Positions 23,652-31,942 of a stretch of 64,000 bases of DNA are shown in pieces; positions within the stretch are counted from its first letter, which is position 1; every line of letters begins with the position of its first letter. The notes below the pieces were generated by a model. The model worked only from the letters and a program-made list of their open reading frames with translations. It had not been told where the DNA came from and made no database searches. Source of the stretch: Pseudomonas sp. S31 (GTDB lineage: Bacteria > Pseudomonadota > Gammaproteobacteria > Pseudomonadales > Pseudomonadaceae); contig NZ_JACVVE010000022.1 of the NCBI RefSeq assembly GCF_016648105.1, forward strand, positions 45,011 through 109,010, written 5' to 3'. The translations under genes were made by a program, and so were the position numbers.

Positions 23652-24476
23652 TCAGGGCGCCTGCGCCGCAGGTTGCTGTTGCTGTTGCTTCCAGCGCTGC
23701 AGATTGCGCTCCAGCAATCGCTGCGGCAATTGCCCGGAAACCACCTGCTTCATCTTCTGCGCCAGTCGCTCGCGCAACTGCGGCTGGTTGCAGGGTGACG
23801 CCCGGGAAAAGGCCAGGTACAGCCCCTCGCTCGACACTGCCGGGGCGAGCACTTTGAGTTGCTCGTCCATGTTCAACTGGCCTGCCAGGGCCATTCCGGG
23901 GAATTGCTCGTACACCACATAATCGCTGCGCTTGAGTAGCAGCTTCTCGAACGCCTGGCGAGCGCTGGGCACCGCTTCGAGGTCGAGGTTGGCCCTGGCG
24001 TACTCGTCGAACGCCTGGCCATGACTGTTGTTGACCAGGGTACCGCCCTTGCGGCCCTCGAGGTCGGACCACTTGCCGTAGTCGAAAGCGCCATCCCGGC
24101 GAACCCAGACCACGCTGGGCGTATACAGGAACGGCGGGCTGATGAAGTCCATCGACTGCTGGCGGGCTTGGGTGACGAAGTAACCGGCCAGCAGGTCGAT
24201 GTGGCCCGTGCGGACTTCTTCCTGGGCGCGTGACCAAGGGCCGGCGTACACCACCTGCACTTCCAGGCCCAGGGATTGGCCCACGTGCCTGAGCAGGTCG
24301 GCATTGACGCCGATCAGGCGCTGGGGGTCCTGGGGGTCTCGCCACAGATAGGGAGGGTATTCGGGATTGCCCGTAGCGGTCAGCTGCTGGCAGGTTTGCT
24401 CGGCCAACGCTTCAGAGGCCGCCAGGCACAAGCCAAGCAGCAGGCAAGCCGAGCCGTGGAACCATTGCCCGATCAT
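23652..24476 (-). CDS. family-3 extracellular solute-binding protein
   Basis: Periplasmic protein of 274 residues with a signal peptide (MIGQWFHGSACLLLGLCLAASEALA, then EQTCQQLTATGNPEYPPYLW). The fold is the SBP_bac_3 type: LIGVNADLLRHVGQSLGLEVQ, GHIDLLAGYFVTQARQQSMDFISPPFL, GTLVNNSHGQAFDEYA. These usually bind amino acids or similar polar compounds. No permease or ATPase gene is nearby, so it could serve a distant transporter, a sensor, or have drifted to another role. The C-terminal tail is glutamine-rich (five Q in a row), which is unusual for the family. Confidence 0.82.
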   Translation of the reverse strand: MIGQWFHGSACLLLGLCLAASEALAEQTCQQLTATGNPEYPPYLWRDPQDPQRLIGVNADLLRHVGQSLGLEVQVVYAGPWSRAQEEVRTGHIDLLAGYFVTQARQQSMDFISPPFLYTPSVVWVRRDGAFDYGKWSDLEGRKGGTLVNNSHGQAFDEYARANLDLEAVPSARQAFEKLLLKRSDYVVYEQFPGMALAGQLNMDEQLKVLAPAVSSEGLYLAFSRASPCNQPQLRERLAQKMKQVVSGQLPQRLLERNLQRWKQQQQQPAAQAP

Positions 24477-24512
24477 CTGCCTACCCCTGCCCGGCCCGCA
24501 CCGACGCCCCGG

Positions 24513-24899
24513 TCAGAGCAACGACTTGCCTTGCTTGAGGATCTGGTCGCAGGCTTGCTTGGTGACCTTCTCCTTCAACCCGCTGAGGCTGAAATCCTTG
24601 CCACTGGACGTGGTGATGGTGCCCTCGCTCCCTTCGCTGTAGCCGCTGTCGGAGGTGCCGCCGGTCACCTGGCTGAGCAACTTGTCTTTCACGGTGGATG
24701 CTGCGTCGGCATTGAGGTAGTTGTTCTTCACGCAATACTCCAACACCCCGGCAACGTTGCCGGCGCTATCCGAAGTCAAGGTGCTCGGCAAGGCACCGGT
24801 CAGCCCGCCGAGGTCGGACAGCCCAGCCGCCATTGCCCACGGCGAACCCAGGGCCGAAACCAGCGCGATGCAAAGGGTGGAACGACGAATGGAACTCAT
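24513..24899 (-). CDS. DUF2501 (YjjA-type) exported protein
   Basis: The 128-residue protein has a signal peptide (MSSIRRSTLCIALVSALGSPWAMA) and a mature part with GLSDLGGLTGALPSTLTSDSAGNVAGVLEYCVKNNYL and TKQACDQILKQGKSLL, matching the DUF2501 family that includes E. coli YjjA. The two conserved cysteines may be linked. A glycine/serine-rich insert (about 80-95) precedes the C-terminal helix. Periplasmic; function unknown. Confidence 0.85.
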   Translation of the reverse strand: MSSIRRSTLCIALVSALGSPWAMAAGLSDLGGLTGALPSTLTSDSAGNVAGVLEYCVKNNYLNADAASTVKDKLLSQVTGGTSDSGYSEGSEGTITTSSGKDFSLSGLKEKVTKQACDQILKQGKSLL

Positions 24900-25052
24900 G
24901 TTGCCTCCTGTAGCCTGTCCATGATGCGCAGGTATTAGACTCTAGCAGCAATCTGCGGCCTGGCCCGCCACTGAACCACTCGGCCCCTGCGCCAAGGCAT
25001 GCATTGCACATGCCCCAGCGCGCGGGTGACTCGCGATCCGATCCGGACACCT

Positions 25053-25138
25053 TGTAGGAGCGGCTTCAGCCGCGAACACCGGCTCAGCCGGTGCCAGGCA
25101 ACGCGTCGCTTGCTTCGCGGCTGAAGCCGCTCCTACAG
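25053..25138. repeat. REP pair (inverted)
   Basis: TTGTAGGAGCGGCTTCAGCC at 25053 and its inverted copy GGCTGAAGCCGCTCCTACAG at 25119-25138, with CACCGGCTCAGCCGGTG in the spacer. This is the GGCTTCAGCC variant of the P. putida REP. It lies immediately after the cytochrome gene stop (minus strand), a usual 3'-end location. Confidence 0.9.
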
Positions 25139-25140
25139 GG

Positions 25141-26463
25141 CTACTCGCTGGCCAGGGTCGCGCGGACCTTGGCCACACTGGCCGCAGTCACTTCCGGTGC
25201 CTGGTTGCCCCAGCTGCTGCGCACGAAGGTCAGCAGCTGCGCCACTTCCTCATCGCTCATGCGCCAGGCGAAGCCCGGCATGCCCAGTTCCGAAGGCGCA
25301 GTGGCAGTAGACGGCAGCTTGCTGCCGTGCAGCACCAGGCGGATCATCGATACGGGGTCTGCGGACAGCACCGAGGAGTTGCCGGCGATCTTCGGGAACA
25401 CCCGCGCATAACCCAGGCCGTCGGTACGGTGGCAGGCGGCGCAGTTGTCGACGTAGAGCTCGGCACCACGGCCACTTTCCTGACCGGCCTGCAATGCCTT
25501 GGCGGTGGCCGGGTCGGCCTTGAACGACGACACCGAGTTAGCGCTCGCCGGCAGGGTCTTGAGGTAGGCGGCAATGGCCTGCAAGTCATCGTCACCCAGG
25601 TGCTGGGTGCTGTGCACCACCACATCGCCCATGGCCCCACCGAGTACTGCATGGGTTGGGCTGCGGGCACTGCGCAGGGTCGCGACGATATCCTCGCGGC
25701 TCCAGGCGCCCAGGCCGTCGGCCGGGTTGCCACGCAGGTTCACCGCCAGCCAGCCATCGATCACCGGACCACCGGCCAGGAACGCTTCGCCAGACTCGTC
25801 CAGGGCCTTTTCCTGCAGGGTTGCCGCCCGTGGCGTATGGCAGCTGCCACAGTGGCCAAGGCCTTGCACCAGGTAGGCACCGCGCGCGACCTGAGCGTCG
25901 GCATAGCGACCGGCATCGAAGGTAACGGCCTGCGGCGTAGGTGCGAACACCTTGCGCCAGATCGCCAGCGGCCAGCGCATCGACAACGGCCAAGGCACGT
26001 CGTTGGTACGATTCTCGGCCTTGACCGGGGCCACGCCCTGCATGAAGTAGGCATACAGTGCCCGCACATCGTCATCGCTGACCCGGGCATAGGCCGGATA
26101 CGGCATCGCTGGGTACAGGCTGTCGCCGTTGGCGGCGATGCCGTGGCGCAGGGCCCGGTCGAACGCGTCGAGCGAGTAGTTGCCGATGCCGGTGTCCTTG
26201 TCCGGCGTGATGTTGGTGCTGTACAGGGTGCCGATCGGCGAGGCGATCGCCAGGCCACCGGCGAACGGCTTGCCGTCCTTGCTGGTATGGCAGGCGGTGC
26301 AGTCACCGGCATCGGCCAGGTAGCGGCCCTTGTCGATCAGCGCCTGGTCGACGCTGGCCAACCGCGCGAGCGGTGCGGTGGTGGTTGGCCACAAGGCGTA
26401 CGCCAGCACGGCGACGAACACCAGCAGCGCCAGGGCGATCAGGCGCAGGAGAAACTTCTTCAT
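25141..26463 (-). CDS. triheme cytochrome c subunit of gluconate 2-dehydrogenase-type complex
   Basis: Periplasmic, membrane-anchored cytochrome of 440 residues with an N-terminal helix and haem sites CTACH (55-59), CGSCH (205-209), CAACH (341-345). It takes electrons from the GMC flavoprotein and passes them to ubiquinone. Two ATGs are possible, 26469 and 26463; AAGGAG is only about 3 bases from the first and about 8 from the second, so 26463 is chosen. It is the last gene of a three-gene operon (small subunit, GMC flavoprotein, cytochrome). Paralogous to the cytochrome at 16818. Confidence 0.92.
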   Translation of the reverse strand: MKKFLLRLIALALLVFVAVLAYALWPTTTAPLARLASVDQALIDKGRYLADAGDCTACHTSKDGKPFAGGLAIASPIGTLYSTNITPDKDTGIGNYSLDAFDRALRHGIAANGDSLYPAMPYPAYARVSDDDVRALYAYFMQGVAPVKAENRTNDVPWPLSMRWPLAIWRKVFAPTPQAVTFDAGRYADAQVARGAYLVQGLGHCGSCHTPRAATLQEKALDESGEAFLAGGPVIDGWLAVNLRGNPADGLGAWSREDIVATLRSARSPTHAVLGGAMGDVVVHSTQHLGDDDLQAIAAYLKTLPASANSVSSFKADPATAKALQAGQESGRGAELYVDNCAACHRTDGLGYARVFPKIAGNSSVLSADPVSMIRLVLHGSKLPSTATAPSELGMPGFAWRMSDEEVAQLLTFVRSSWGNQAPEVTAASVAKVRATLASE

Positions 26464-26475
26464 GGTCATTTCTCC

Positions 26476-28251
26476 TTAGGCGTGAACCAGCGGGCCAGGG
26501 TTTTTCAGGTACTGTTCGCGAATCGCCTTGGCCGACCAGTAGGCCAACGCACCGACCATGCCGGTCGGGTTGTAGCCGTTGTTCTGCGGGAAGGCGTTGG
26601 CGCCGATGGCGAACACGTTGTGCACGTCCCAGGACTGCAGATAGCGGTTCAGCGCCGAGGTCTTCGGGTCGCTGCCCATGATCGCGCCGCCACAGGTGTG
26701 GGTGCTCTGGTACTTGGTGATGTTGTAGTGCTCGCCCGGTTTCTTGGCATCGCCCGAGAGCGCGCTGGGGTTGAGCACCTTGGACATCTCCAGGGCCTTG
26801 CCGACCAGGAACTGCGAGGCCTTGACCTCGTTGTCGTGCCAGTCGAAGGTCATGCGCAGCAGCGGCCGGCCGAAGGCGTCCTTGTAGGTCGGATCGAGGC
26901 TCAGGTAGTGCTGCTTGTACGACATGCAGGCGCCCTGCACCTCGAAGTAGAACGAGTGACGGAACGAATCGCTGGCCGCCTGCTTCCAGGCCGTGCCCCA
27001 GTTCGGCGTGCCCGGTGGCACGTTGATGCCGCGCACCGGCCCGGCGCCCGGTTGGCGAGCCCAGATGATGCCGCCACCGACGAAGCCGGCCTTGGCATTG
27101 TCGAGCTGGTTGCCGTTGAGGTTGTCCATGGTGGTGCCGGCGCCGCCGATTCCGATGAACTGGTTGGCCTGCACGTCCTTGTCGAAGAACAGCACCACGC
27201 GGTTGAGGTTCTGGTAGGAGTAGTTACGGCCCACCGTGCCTTCGCCGGTCTGCGGATCGTAGGGTTTGCCGATGCCCGACAGCAGCATCAGGTGCACGTT
27301 GTACAGCGAGAACGCGCACAGCAGCACCAGGTCGGCCGGCTGCTCGATCTCACGGCCTTGCGCGTCGAGGTAGGTCACGCCAGTGGCTTTCTTGCCATCG
27401 CTGTCGAGGTTCACCTTGAGCACCTGGGCGTGGGTGCGCAGCTCGAAGTTCTTGCGCTGGCGCAACACCGGCAGGATGCTGATGTTCGGGCTGGCCTTGG
27501 AGTAGTTCAGGCAGCCGTAGTCGCTGCAGAAACCACAGGCGTTGCACGGGCCCATCTGGCAACCGTAGGGGTTGACGTACGGCCCCGAAGCGTTCGACGC
27601 CGGGATCGGGTACGGGTCCCAGCCCATCTCGCGGGCACCCTTGTAGAACATCTCCGCGCCCAGGTAGTTGGGGTTGGGGCCCAGCGGGAATTCACGCGAG
27701 CGCGAACCTTCGAACGGGTTGCCGCCAGGCTGGCGTACACCCTTGATGATGCCGGCCTTGCCCGAAGTGCCACAGACGTGCTCGAAGTGGTCGAAATGCG
27801 GCTCGAGGTCTTCGTAGGTGATCGGGAAGTCCTGGATGCTCATGTCCGAGGGAATGAACTTGGCGCCGTAGCGCTGTTCGACGTTGCTGCGCAGCTTGAA
27901 GTCCTCGGGCAGCGCACGGAAGTGGCAGCCGGACCAATGGCTGCCGGCACCGCCGACGCCGGTACCGGGCTTGAACGAGCCCATCTGCCGGTACGGCACG
28001 GCGGTCGCGGTGGGGTTGTGCCGCGCGGTGACGGTTTCCTGGGCCAGGCTCTGCAGGTAGCGGCGGTGCACCGAACCTTCCAGCTCGTCGACCACCTTGG
28101 GGTAGGCGAAGTCCGGCTGCGTGTCGCGGTCGGCGCCACGTTCGAGCACCACCACGTGCAAGCCGGCGTCGGTCAGTTCCTTGGCCAGGATCGCCCCGGT
28201 CCAACCCATGCCGACGATGACGGCGTCCACTTTCGGTTTTGCATTTGCCAT
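26476..28251 (-). CDS. GMC flavoprotein, gluconate 2-dehydrogenase-type large subunit
   Basis: Catalytic FAD subunit (591 residues) of a membrane-bound sugar/sugar-acid dehydrogenase, most likely gluconate to 2-ketogluconate. The N terminus has the Rossmann motif VIVGMGWTGA (GMG-TG at 14-19) and GTGVGGAGSHWSGCH. A cysteine group Cys231, Cys236, Cys239, Cys242, Cys247 (CQMGPCNACGFC) is like the iron-sulfur site described in bacterial FAD-glucose/gluconate dehydrogenases. The C-terminal GMC_oxred_C part has HTCGGAIMG and FPQNNGYNPTGMVGALAYW. The Tat leader is on the small subunit, which carries this protein out. Substrate could be another sugar acid; the three-subunit layout is shared. Confidence 0.92.
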   Translation of the reverse strand: MANAKPKVDAVIVGMGWTGAILAKELTDAGLHVVVLERGADRDTQPDFAYPKVVDELEGSVHRRYLQSLAQETVTARHNPTATAVPYRQMGSFKPGTGVGGAGSHWSGCHFRALPEDFKLRSNVEQRYGAKFIPSDMSIQDFPITYEDLEPHFDHFEHVCGTSGKAGIIKGVRQPGGNPFEGSRSREFPLGPNPNYLGAEMFYKGAREMGWDPYPIPASNASGPYVNPYGCQMGPCNACGFCSDYGCLNYSKASPNISILPVLRQRKNFELRTHAQVLKVNLDSDGKKATGVTYLDAQGREIEQPADLVLLCAFSLYNVHLMLLSGIGKPYDPQTGEGTVGRNYSYQNLNRVVLFFDKDVQANQFIGIGGAGTTMDNLNGNQLDNAKAGFVGGGIIWARQPGAGPVRGINVPPGTPNWGTAWKQAASDSFRHSFYFEVQGACMSYKQHYLSLDPTYKDAFGRPLLRMTFDWHDNEVKASQFLVGKALEMSKVLNPSALSGDAKKPGEHYNITKYQSTHTCGGAIMGSDPKTSALNRYLQSWDVHNVFAIGANAFPQNNGYNPTGMVGALAYWSAKAIREQYLKNPGPLVHA

Positions 28252-28253
28252 GT

Positions 28254-29003
28254 TCAGCCTCTCCGTCCGGCCAGGTCCACGGGTGGGAACGGATACGGCT
28301 TGTCACGCACCGTTACCCAGTCCATGTAGTCGGCACGCATGCCCGGGTAGCCGATCATCTTCCAGGCCCCCATGTTCTTGTTGCCGCCATGCGACGGGTC
28401 GGCGAAGTAGCCATTGCGCACTTCGCCGAGCAGGCTGCTGAAGAACAGCTTCGCGGAAATATCGTCCAGGGCCAGCTTGCCGGCTTCCGCGGCCTTGAGC
28501 AGGTCTTCCTGCTGGGCGTGGGACAGTTCGGCGAAGGCCTTGCCGTCGAATGCCTTGCGGCAGTGGCCGTCGAACGCCTTGATACCGATGCGCAGCGTTT
28601 CGCGCAGGTTCAGGCGGCCCTGGTAGCCAAATTCCGGTGCCGCCTCGAGGAACGGCCCCTGCATGTACCAGATGGCGCCGTTGGCATAGGGTGTCTGCAT
28701 GTGCCGGTCGAGGAACTCGGGCACGCCCAGTTCCACGGCGCCAGGGCCGACGTGGTCGGAGGGGATCAGGCGGTCGCACGCAGCGATCAGGAAGGTCCAT
28801 TCCTCGGGGCTGAAGAAGGTCGGTTTGTAGTCGCCGGCCGCTTGTGCAGGTACCGCCTCGGGCTTTGCCGCTGCATCGCTGGCCGGGGTCTGGGCGAAGG
28901 TGGTGGCGGGAACACCGGCGCTGGCCAGGGTGACCACCGGGATCAGCGTCAGCGACTTGCGCAGGAAATCACGCCGTGCGGGTGATGTATCGTCATCGAG
29001 CAT
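28254..29003 (-). CDS. gluconate 2-dehydrogenase subunit 3 (small subunit, Tat signal)
   Basis: Small subunit of 249 residues that escorts the flavoprotein. It has a twin-arginine leader (PARRDFLRKSLTLIPVVTLASAG) followed by an alanine/proline linker and the Gluconate_2-dh3 domain: FFSPEEWTFLIAACDRLIPSDHVGPGAVELGVPEFLD, FFSSLLGEVRNGYFADP, KMIGYPGMRADYMDWV. AAGGAG lies about 10 bases before the ATG at 29003. It is followed 2 bp later by the GMC gene. Confidence 0.92.
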   Translation of the reverse strand: MLDDDTSPARRDFLRKSLTLIPVVTLASAGVPATTFAQTPASDAAAKPEAVPAQAAGDYKPTFFSPEEWTFLIAACDRLIPSDHVGPGAVELGVPEFLDRHMQTPYANGAIWYMQGPFLEAAPEFGYQGRLNLRETLRIGIKAFDGHCRKAFDGKAFAELSHAQQEDLLKAAEAGKLALDDISAKLFFSSLLGEVRNGYFADPSHGGNKNMGAWKMIGYPGMRADYMDWVTVRDKPYPFPPVDLAGRRG

Positions 29004-29194
29004 CGTGCTTCTACTCCTTGGGCTAAACACGGGGAGTGCTTTTTTCTTATGTTTGTCTTCATGAGCCGCGCGGACCGATCCTCGGCACCGCGCCAGATGA
29101 TGGCCAGCTAACAATTATCTAGCTAAGCAATCAGACGTCACTAAACCAGCAATTGCCGCCCGCGACCACCGCCGCAGGCTGCTTAAACGTTTCT

Positions 29195-30877
29195 TCAGAT
29201 CTTGAACTGACGCACCAGGGCGCTGAGGTTGCCGCCAAGGGTGGAAACGTCGCGCATGGTGCTGGCGCTCTGCTCGGTTTCCTCGGCGAGGTTTTCCACG
29301 GCACCGGCGATCTGGTGCACGCTGCGGTTGATCTCTTCGGCCACCGAGGTCTGCTCTTCGGCGGCGCTGGCGATCTGTGCGTTCATGGCATTGATGGTGG
29401 CGATCAGGCCGGAGATCGAGTCCAGCGACGCGCCGACCGCGTTGGTCTGCTCGTTGGCGCCCTGCCCGGCTTCAGTGGAACGGCGCATGGCCTCGACCGA
29501 GGCGTGGGTACCGGTTTCCAGGCGGGTGATCATGCCCTGGATTTCCTGGGTGCTCTGCTGGGTGCGGCTGGCCAGCGCGCGGACTTCGTCGGCGACCACG
29601 GCAAAACCACGCCCGGCCTCACCAGCACGGGCGGCTTCGATGGCGGCGTTGAGGGCCAGCAGGTTGGTCTGCTCGGCAATCGAGCGGATGACGTCGAGCA
29701 CCGATACGATCGAACGCACGTCCTGCTGCAGGCTGTCGAGGCTGGTGCCGCTGAGCTGGATGTCTTCGACCAGCGAGCTCATGCCGCTGATGCTCGAGCC
29801 CACCACCTTGCGCGCGGCCTGGCCTTGCTGGTCGGTTTCCGAGGCGGCCTCGGCGGCGCGCTGGGCGCTACGAGCGACTTCCTGGGCGGCGGCGGACATT
29901 TCGTGGATGGCGGTGGCGACCTGGTCGGTTTCCTCGCGCTGGCGCTGCATGGCCTGCTCGGAGCGCAGGGTCTGCTGGGTAGCCTGATCCACCAGGCCGG
30001 CGAGGTCGGTGGTCATCTGCGCGATCTGGCGGACCATGCCATGGATCTTCTCGACGAAGCGGTTGAACGAGGCTGCCAGGTCGCCCAGCTCGTCGCGGCT
30101 GGTGATGGCCAGGCGGTGGGTCAGGTCGCCGTCGCCGGCAGCGATATCGTCGAGGTTGGTCTTGAGCACGCGCAGCGGGCGCACGATGCTGTTGGCGATC
30201 CAGGCGCCGACGGCAGCAGTGGCCAGCAGCAGCACCAGGGTCACCACGAACACACTGACCAGAATGCTGCGGGTGCGCTTGTCTACCGCCGCCTGCTCCA
30301 GCGCCATGGCCGCGTCGATGTCGTCCATGTTGATCGCACTGCCCAGTACCAGGTCCCATTTCGGCAGGTACACGGTGTAGCCGAGCTTCGGCACTTGCAC
30401 CGCTTCGTCACCTGGCTTTGGCGCCTGGTAGTCGATGTAGTGAGTGCCGTTCTTGGCCACCTCGACGAAGGTCTGGTAGTGGTACGAGCCATCGGGATCG
30501 CGGGTATTCCAGAAGCTGGTGCCGATGCCGGCCGGGCTGTCGCCCCGGAAGACCCGCACGCCCTTGGTGTCGTAGCCGAAGAAGTAGCCCTCGTCACCGA
30601 ACTTGACCGGCTTGAGCAACTCGAGCGCCTTGTCGCGGGCCTGCAGGTCGCCGGGGGCGGACGCATCGTGCAGCGGCTGGATGGTGGTCAAGGCCACGTC
30701 CACGTAGTTTTTCAGTACCTGGCGGTTGCGCTCCACCAGTTTCTCGCGTCCTTCTTTCATTTCTGCGGTAGCGCTGCGCTGCAACATCCACGAGGCGACG
30801 CCACTGAGAATCAGCGCGAACAGCAATGCGGGAACGATGGCTAGGCAGAGCAGCTTGCTCTTCACGGTAAGCTTCAT
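29195..30877 (-). CDS. methyl-accepting chemotaxis protein with single Cache domain
   Basis: Chemoreceptor of 560 residues. TM1 is at about 8-31. The periplasmic domain (32-200) is of the sCache_2 type, with a long first helix and DEGYFFGYD (95-103). TM2 is at about 204-226, followed by HAMP (227-280) and a 36-heptad-type signalling domain with the tip IAEQTNLLALNAAIEAARAG (400-419). There is no C-terminal CheR-binding pentapeptide. sCache receptors of pseudomonads often bind short organic acids (for example McpP). The gene lies 190 bp from the gluconate dehydrogenase-type operon, which makes a sugar acid or oxidation product a possible ligand, but nothing in the sequence proves this. Confidence 0.93.
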   Translation of the reverse strand: MKLTVKSKLLCLAIVPALLFALILSGVASWMLQRSATAEMKEGREKLVERNRQVLKNYVDVALTTIQPLHDASAPGDLQARDKALELLKPVKFGDEGYFFGYDTKGVRVFRGDSPAGIGTSFWNTRDPDGSYHYQTFVEVAKNGTHYIDYQAPKPGDEAVQVPKLGYTVYLPKWDLVLGSAINMDDIDAAMALEQAAVDKRTRSILVSVFVVTLVLLLATAAVGAWIANSIVRPLRVLKTNLDDIAAGDGDLTHRLAITSRDELGDLAASFNRFVEKIHGMVRQIAQMTTDLAGLVDQATQQTLRSEQAMQRQREETDQVATAIHEMSAAAQEVARSAQRAAEAASETDQQGQAARKVVGSSISGMSSLVEDIQLSGTSLDSLQQDVRSIVSVLDVIRSIAEQTNLLALNAAIEAARAGEAGRGFAVVADEVRALASRTQQSTQEIQGMITRLETGTHASVEAMRRSTEAGQGANEQTNAVGASLDSISGLIATINAMNAQIASAAEEQTSVAEEINRSVHQIAGAVENLAEETEQSASTMRDVSTLGGNLSALVRQFKI

Positions 30878-30980
30878 GGACAGATCACCTCCTGGTCGTG
30901 TGGATATGTCCTATCGGCCAGATATGAAACATCTTGAAAGCTTTTGATGGCATTTTGACGCCAAACTTTAGGAAAATCGA

Positions 30981-31006
30981 TTCAGCGCCCACTTTCGAGC
31001 GCTGAA
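30981..31006 (-). terminator. hairpin after the binding-protein gene
   Basis: TTCAGCGC (30981-30988) pairs with GCGCTGAA (30999-31006). On the minus strand it comes 3 bases after the stop of the sulfonate-type binding protein and is followed by TCGATTTTCC, a short T stretch, so it may end the four-gene operon. Confidence 0.5.
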
Positions 31007-31009
31007 TGG

Positions 31010-31939
31010 TCAATCGCGCTGCCAGACCGCAGCGGCAATGTCCACGCGCTTGGGCAGCACCCGGTTGTCCAGGAACAGCTGCGCCGTGCGCTGCTGAGCC
31101 GCGACGATCTCAGCGCTGATCGGCAGCAACGGCGAAGCCGGGCGGTGACCGAAGCTTCGCCGCACGACCGCTTCCGGCAAACCCATGAAACCGGCCAGTA
31201 GCGCGATGCTCCCGGCCTCGTCGCTGCGCGTGAGTGCCTCGGCACGGTTGACTTCCTCCAACAACCGGTCGACGAACTCGCCATTGGCCTCGACGTAGTC
31301 GCGAGCACCGAGCATGAACGGCCCGATCAGGCCCAGCCCCTCGCCATTGGCCAGCACACGGGCCTTGCCCTCCAGTTCGATAGCGGAATAGAACGGATCC
31401 CAGATGGCCCAGGCATCGACGCTGCCGCGCTCGAACGCCGCCCGCGCATCGGCCGGCGCCAGGTACACCGGCTGCACGTCACGCATGCCCAGGCCGGCCG
31501 TGGCCAGGGCACGCAGCACCAGGTTGTGGGCGCTGGAGCCCTTCTGCAAGGCGATTCGCTTGCCCTTGAGTTCAGCGACCGACTGGATCGCGCTGCCGTT
31601 GGCCACCAGGATCACCTCGGCCTTGGGCTTGGGCGGTTCGGCGGCGATGTACAGCAGGTCGGCACCGGCGGCCTGGGCGAAGATCGGCGGGATGTCGCCC
31701 GTCGAGCCGATGTCCAGGCTACCGATGTTCAGCGCCTCGAGCATCTGCGGGCCGGCCGGGAACTCGATCCATTCGATACGGGTGTTGGCGAAGCGCTTTT
31801 CCAGTAATTGGTGCTGCTTGGCCAGCACCAGGCTGATCGAGCCCTTCTGGTAGCCGATGCGCAAACTTGCCGGGTCGTCCGCCTGGGCGGTGGTGACAAA
31901 GGCCAGCCATGCGAACATGGCCAGGCGTAACCAGGCCAT
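31010..31939 (-). CDS. sulfonate/nitrate/taurine-type ABC substrate-binding protein
   Basis: Periplasmic SsuA/TauA-like binding protein, 309 residues, with a signal peptide (MAWLRLAMFAWLAFVTTAQA). Diagnostic strings are LRIGYQKGSISLVLAKQ, ALNIGSLDIGSTGDIPPIFAQAAG, LKGKRIALQKGSSAHNLVLRAL and VDAWAIWDPFYSA. The family binds aliphatic sulfonates or sulfate esters. AAGGAG precedes the ATG at 31939, which lies 3 bp after the aldo/keto reductase stop. It is the fourth gene of the LacI-linked operon. No cognate permease or ATPase is encoded in the window. Confidence 0.9.
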   Translation of the reverse strand: MAWLRLAMFAWLAFVTTAQADDPASLRIGYQKGSISLVLAKQHQLLEKRFANTRIEWIEFPAGPQMLEALNIGSLDIGSTGDIPPIFAQAAGADLLYIAAEPPKPKAEVILVANGSAIQSVAELKGKRIALQKGSSAHNLVLRALATAGLGMRDVQPVYLAPADARAAFERGSVDAWAIWDPFYSAIELEGKARVLANGEGLGLIGPFMLGARDYVEANGEFVDRLLEEVNRAEALTRSDEAGSIALLAGFMGLPEAVVRRSFGHRPASPLLPISAEIVAAQQRTAQLFLDNRVLPKRVDIAAAVWQRD

Positions 31940-31942
31940 GGC

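Noticed and set aside
25327..28329. 1000-codon open frame on the plus strand across the cytochrome and GMC genes
   Set aside because: It is antisense to two genes with clear haem and FAD motifs. Long open antisense frames are expected at this GC content, and its translation is rich in H, R, G and V without domain character.
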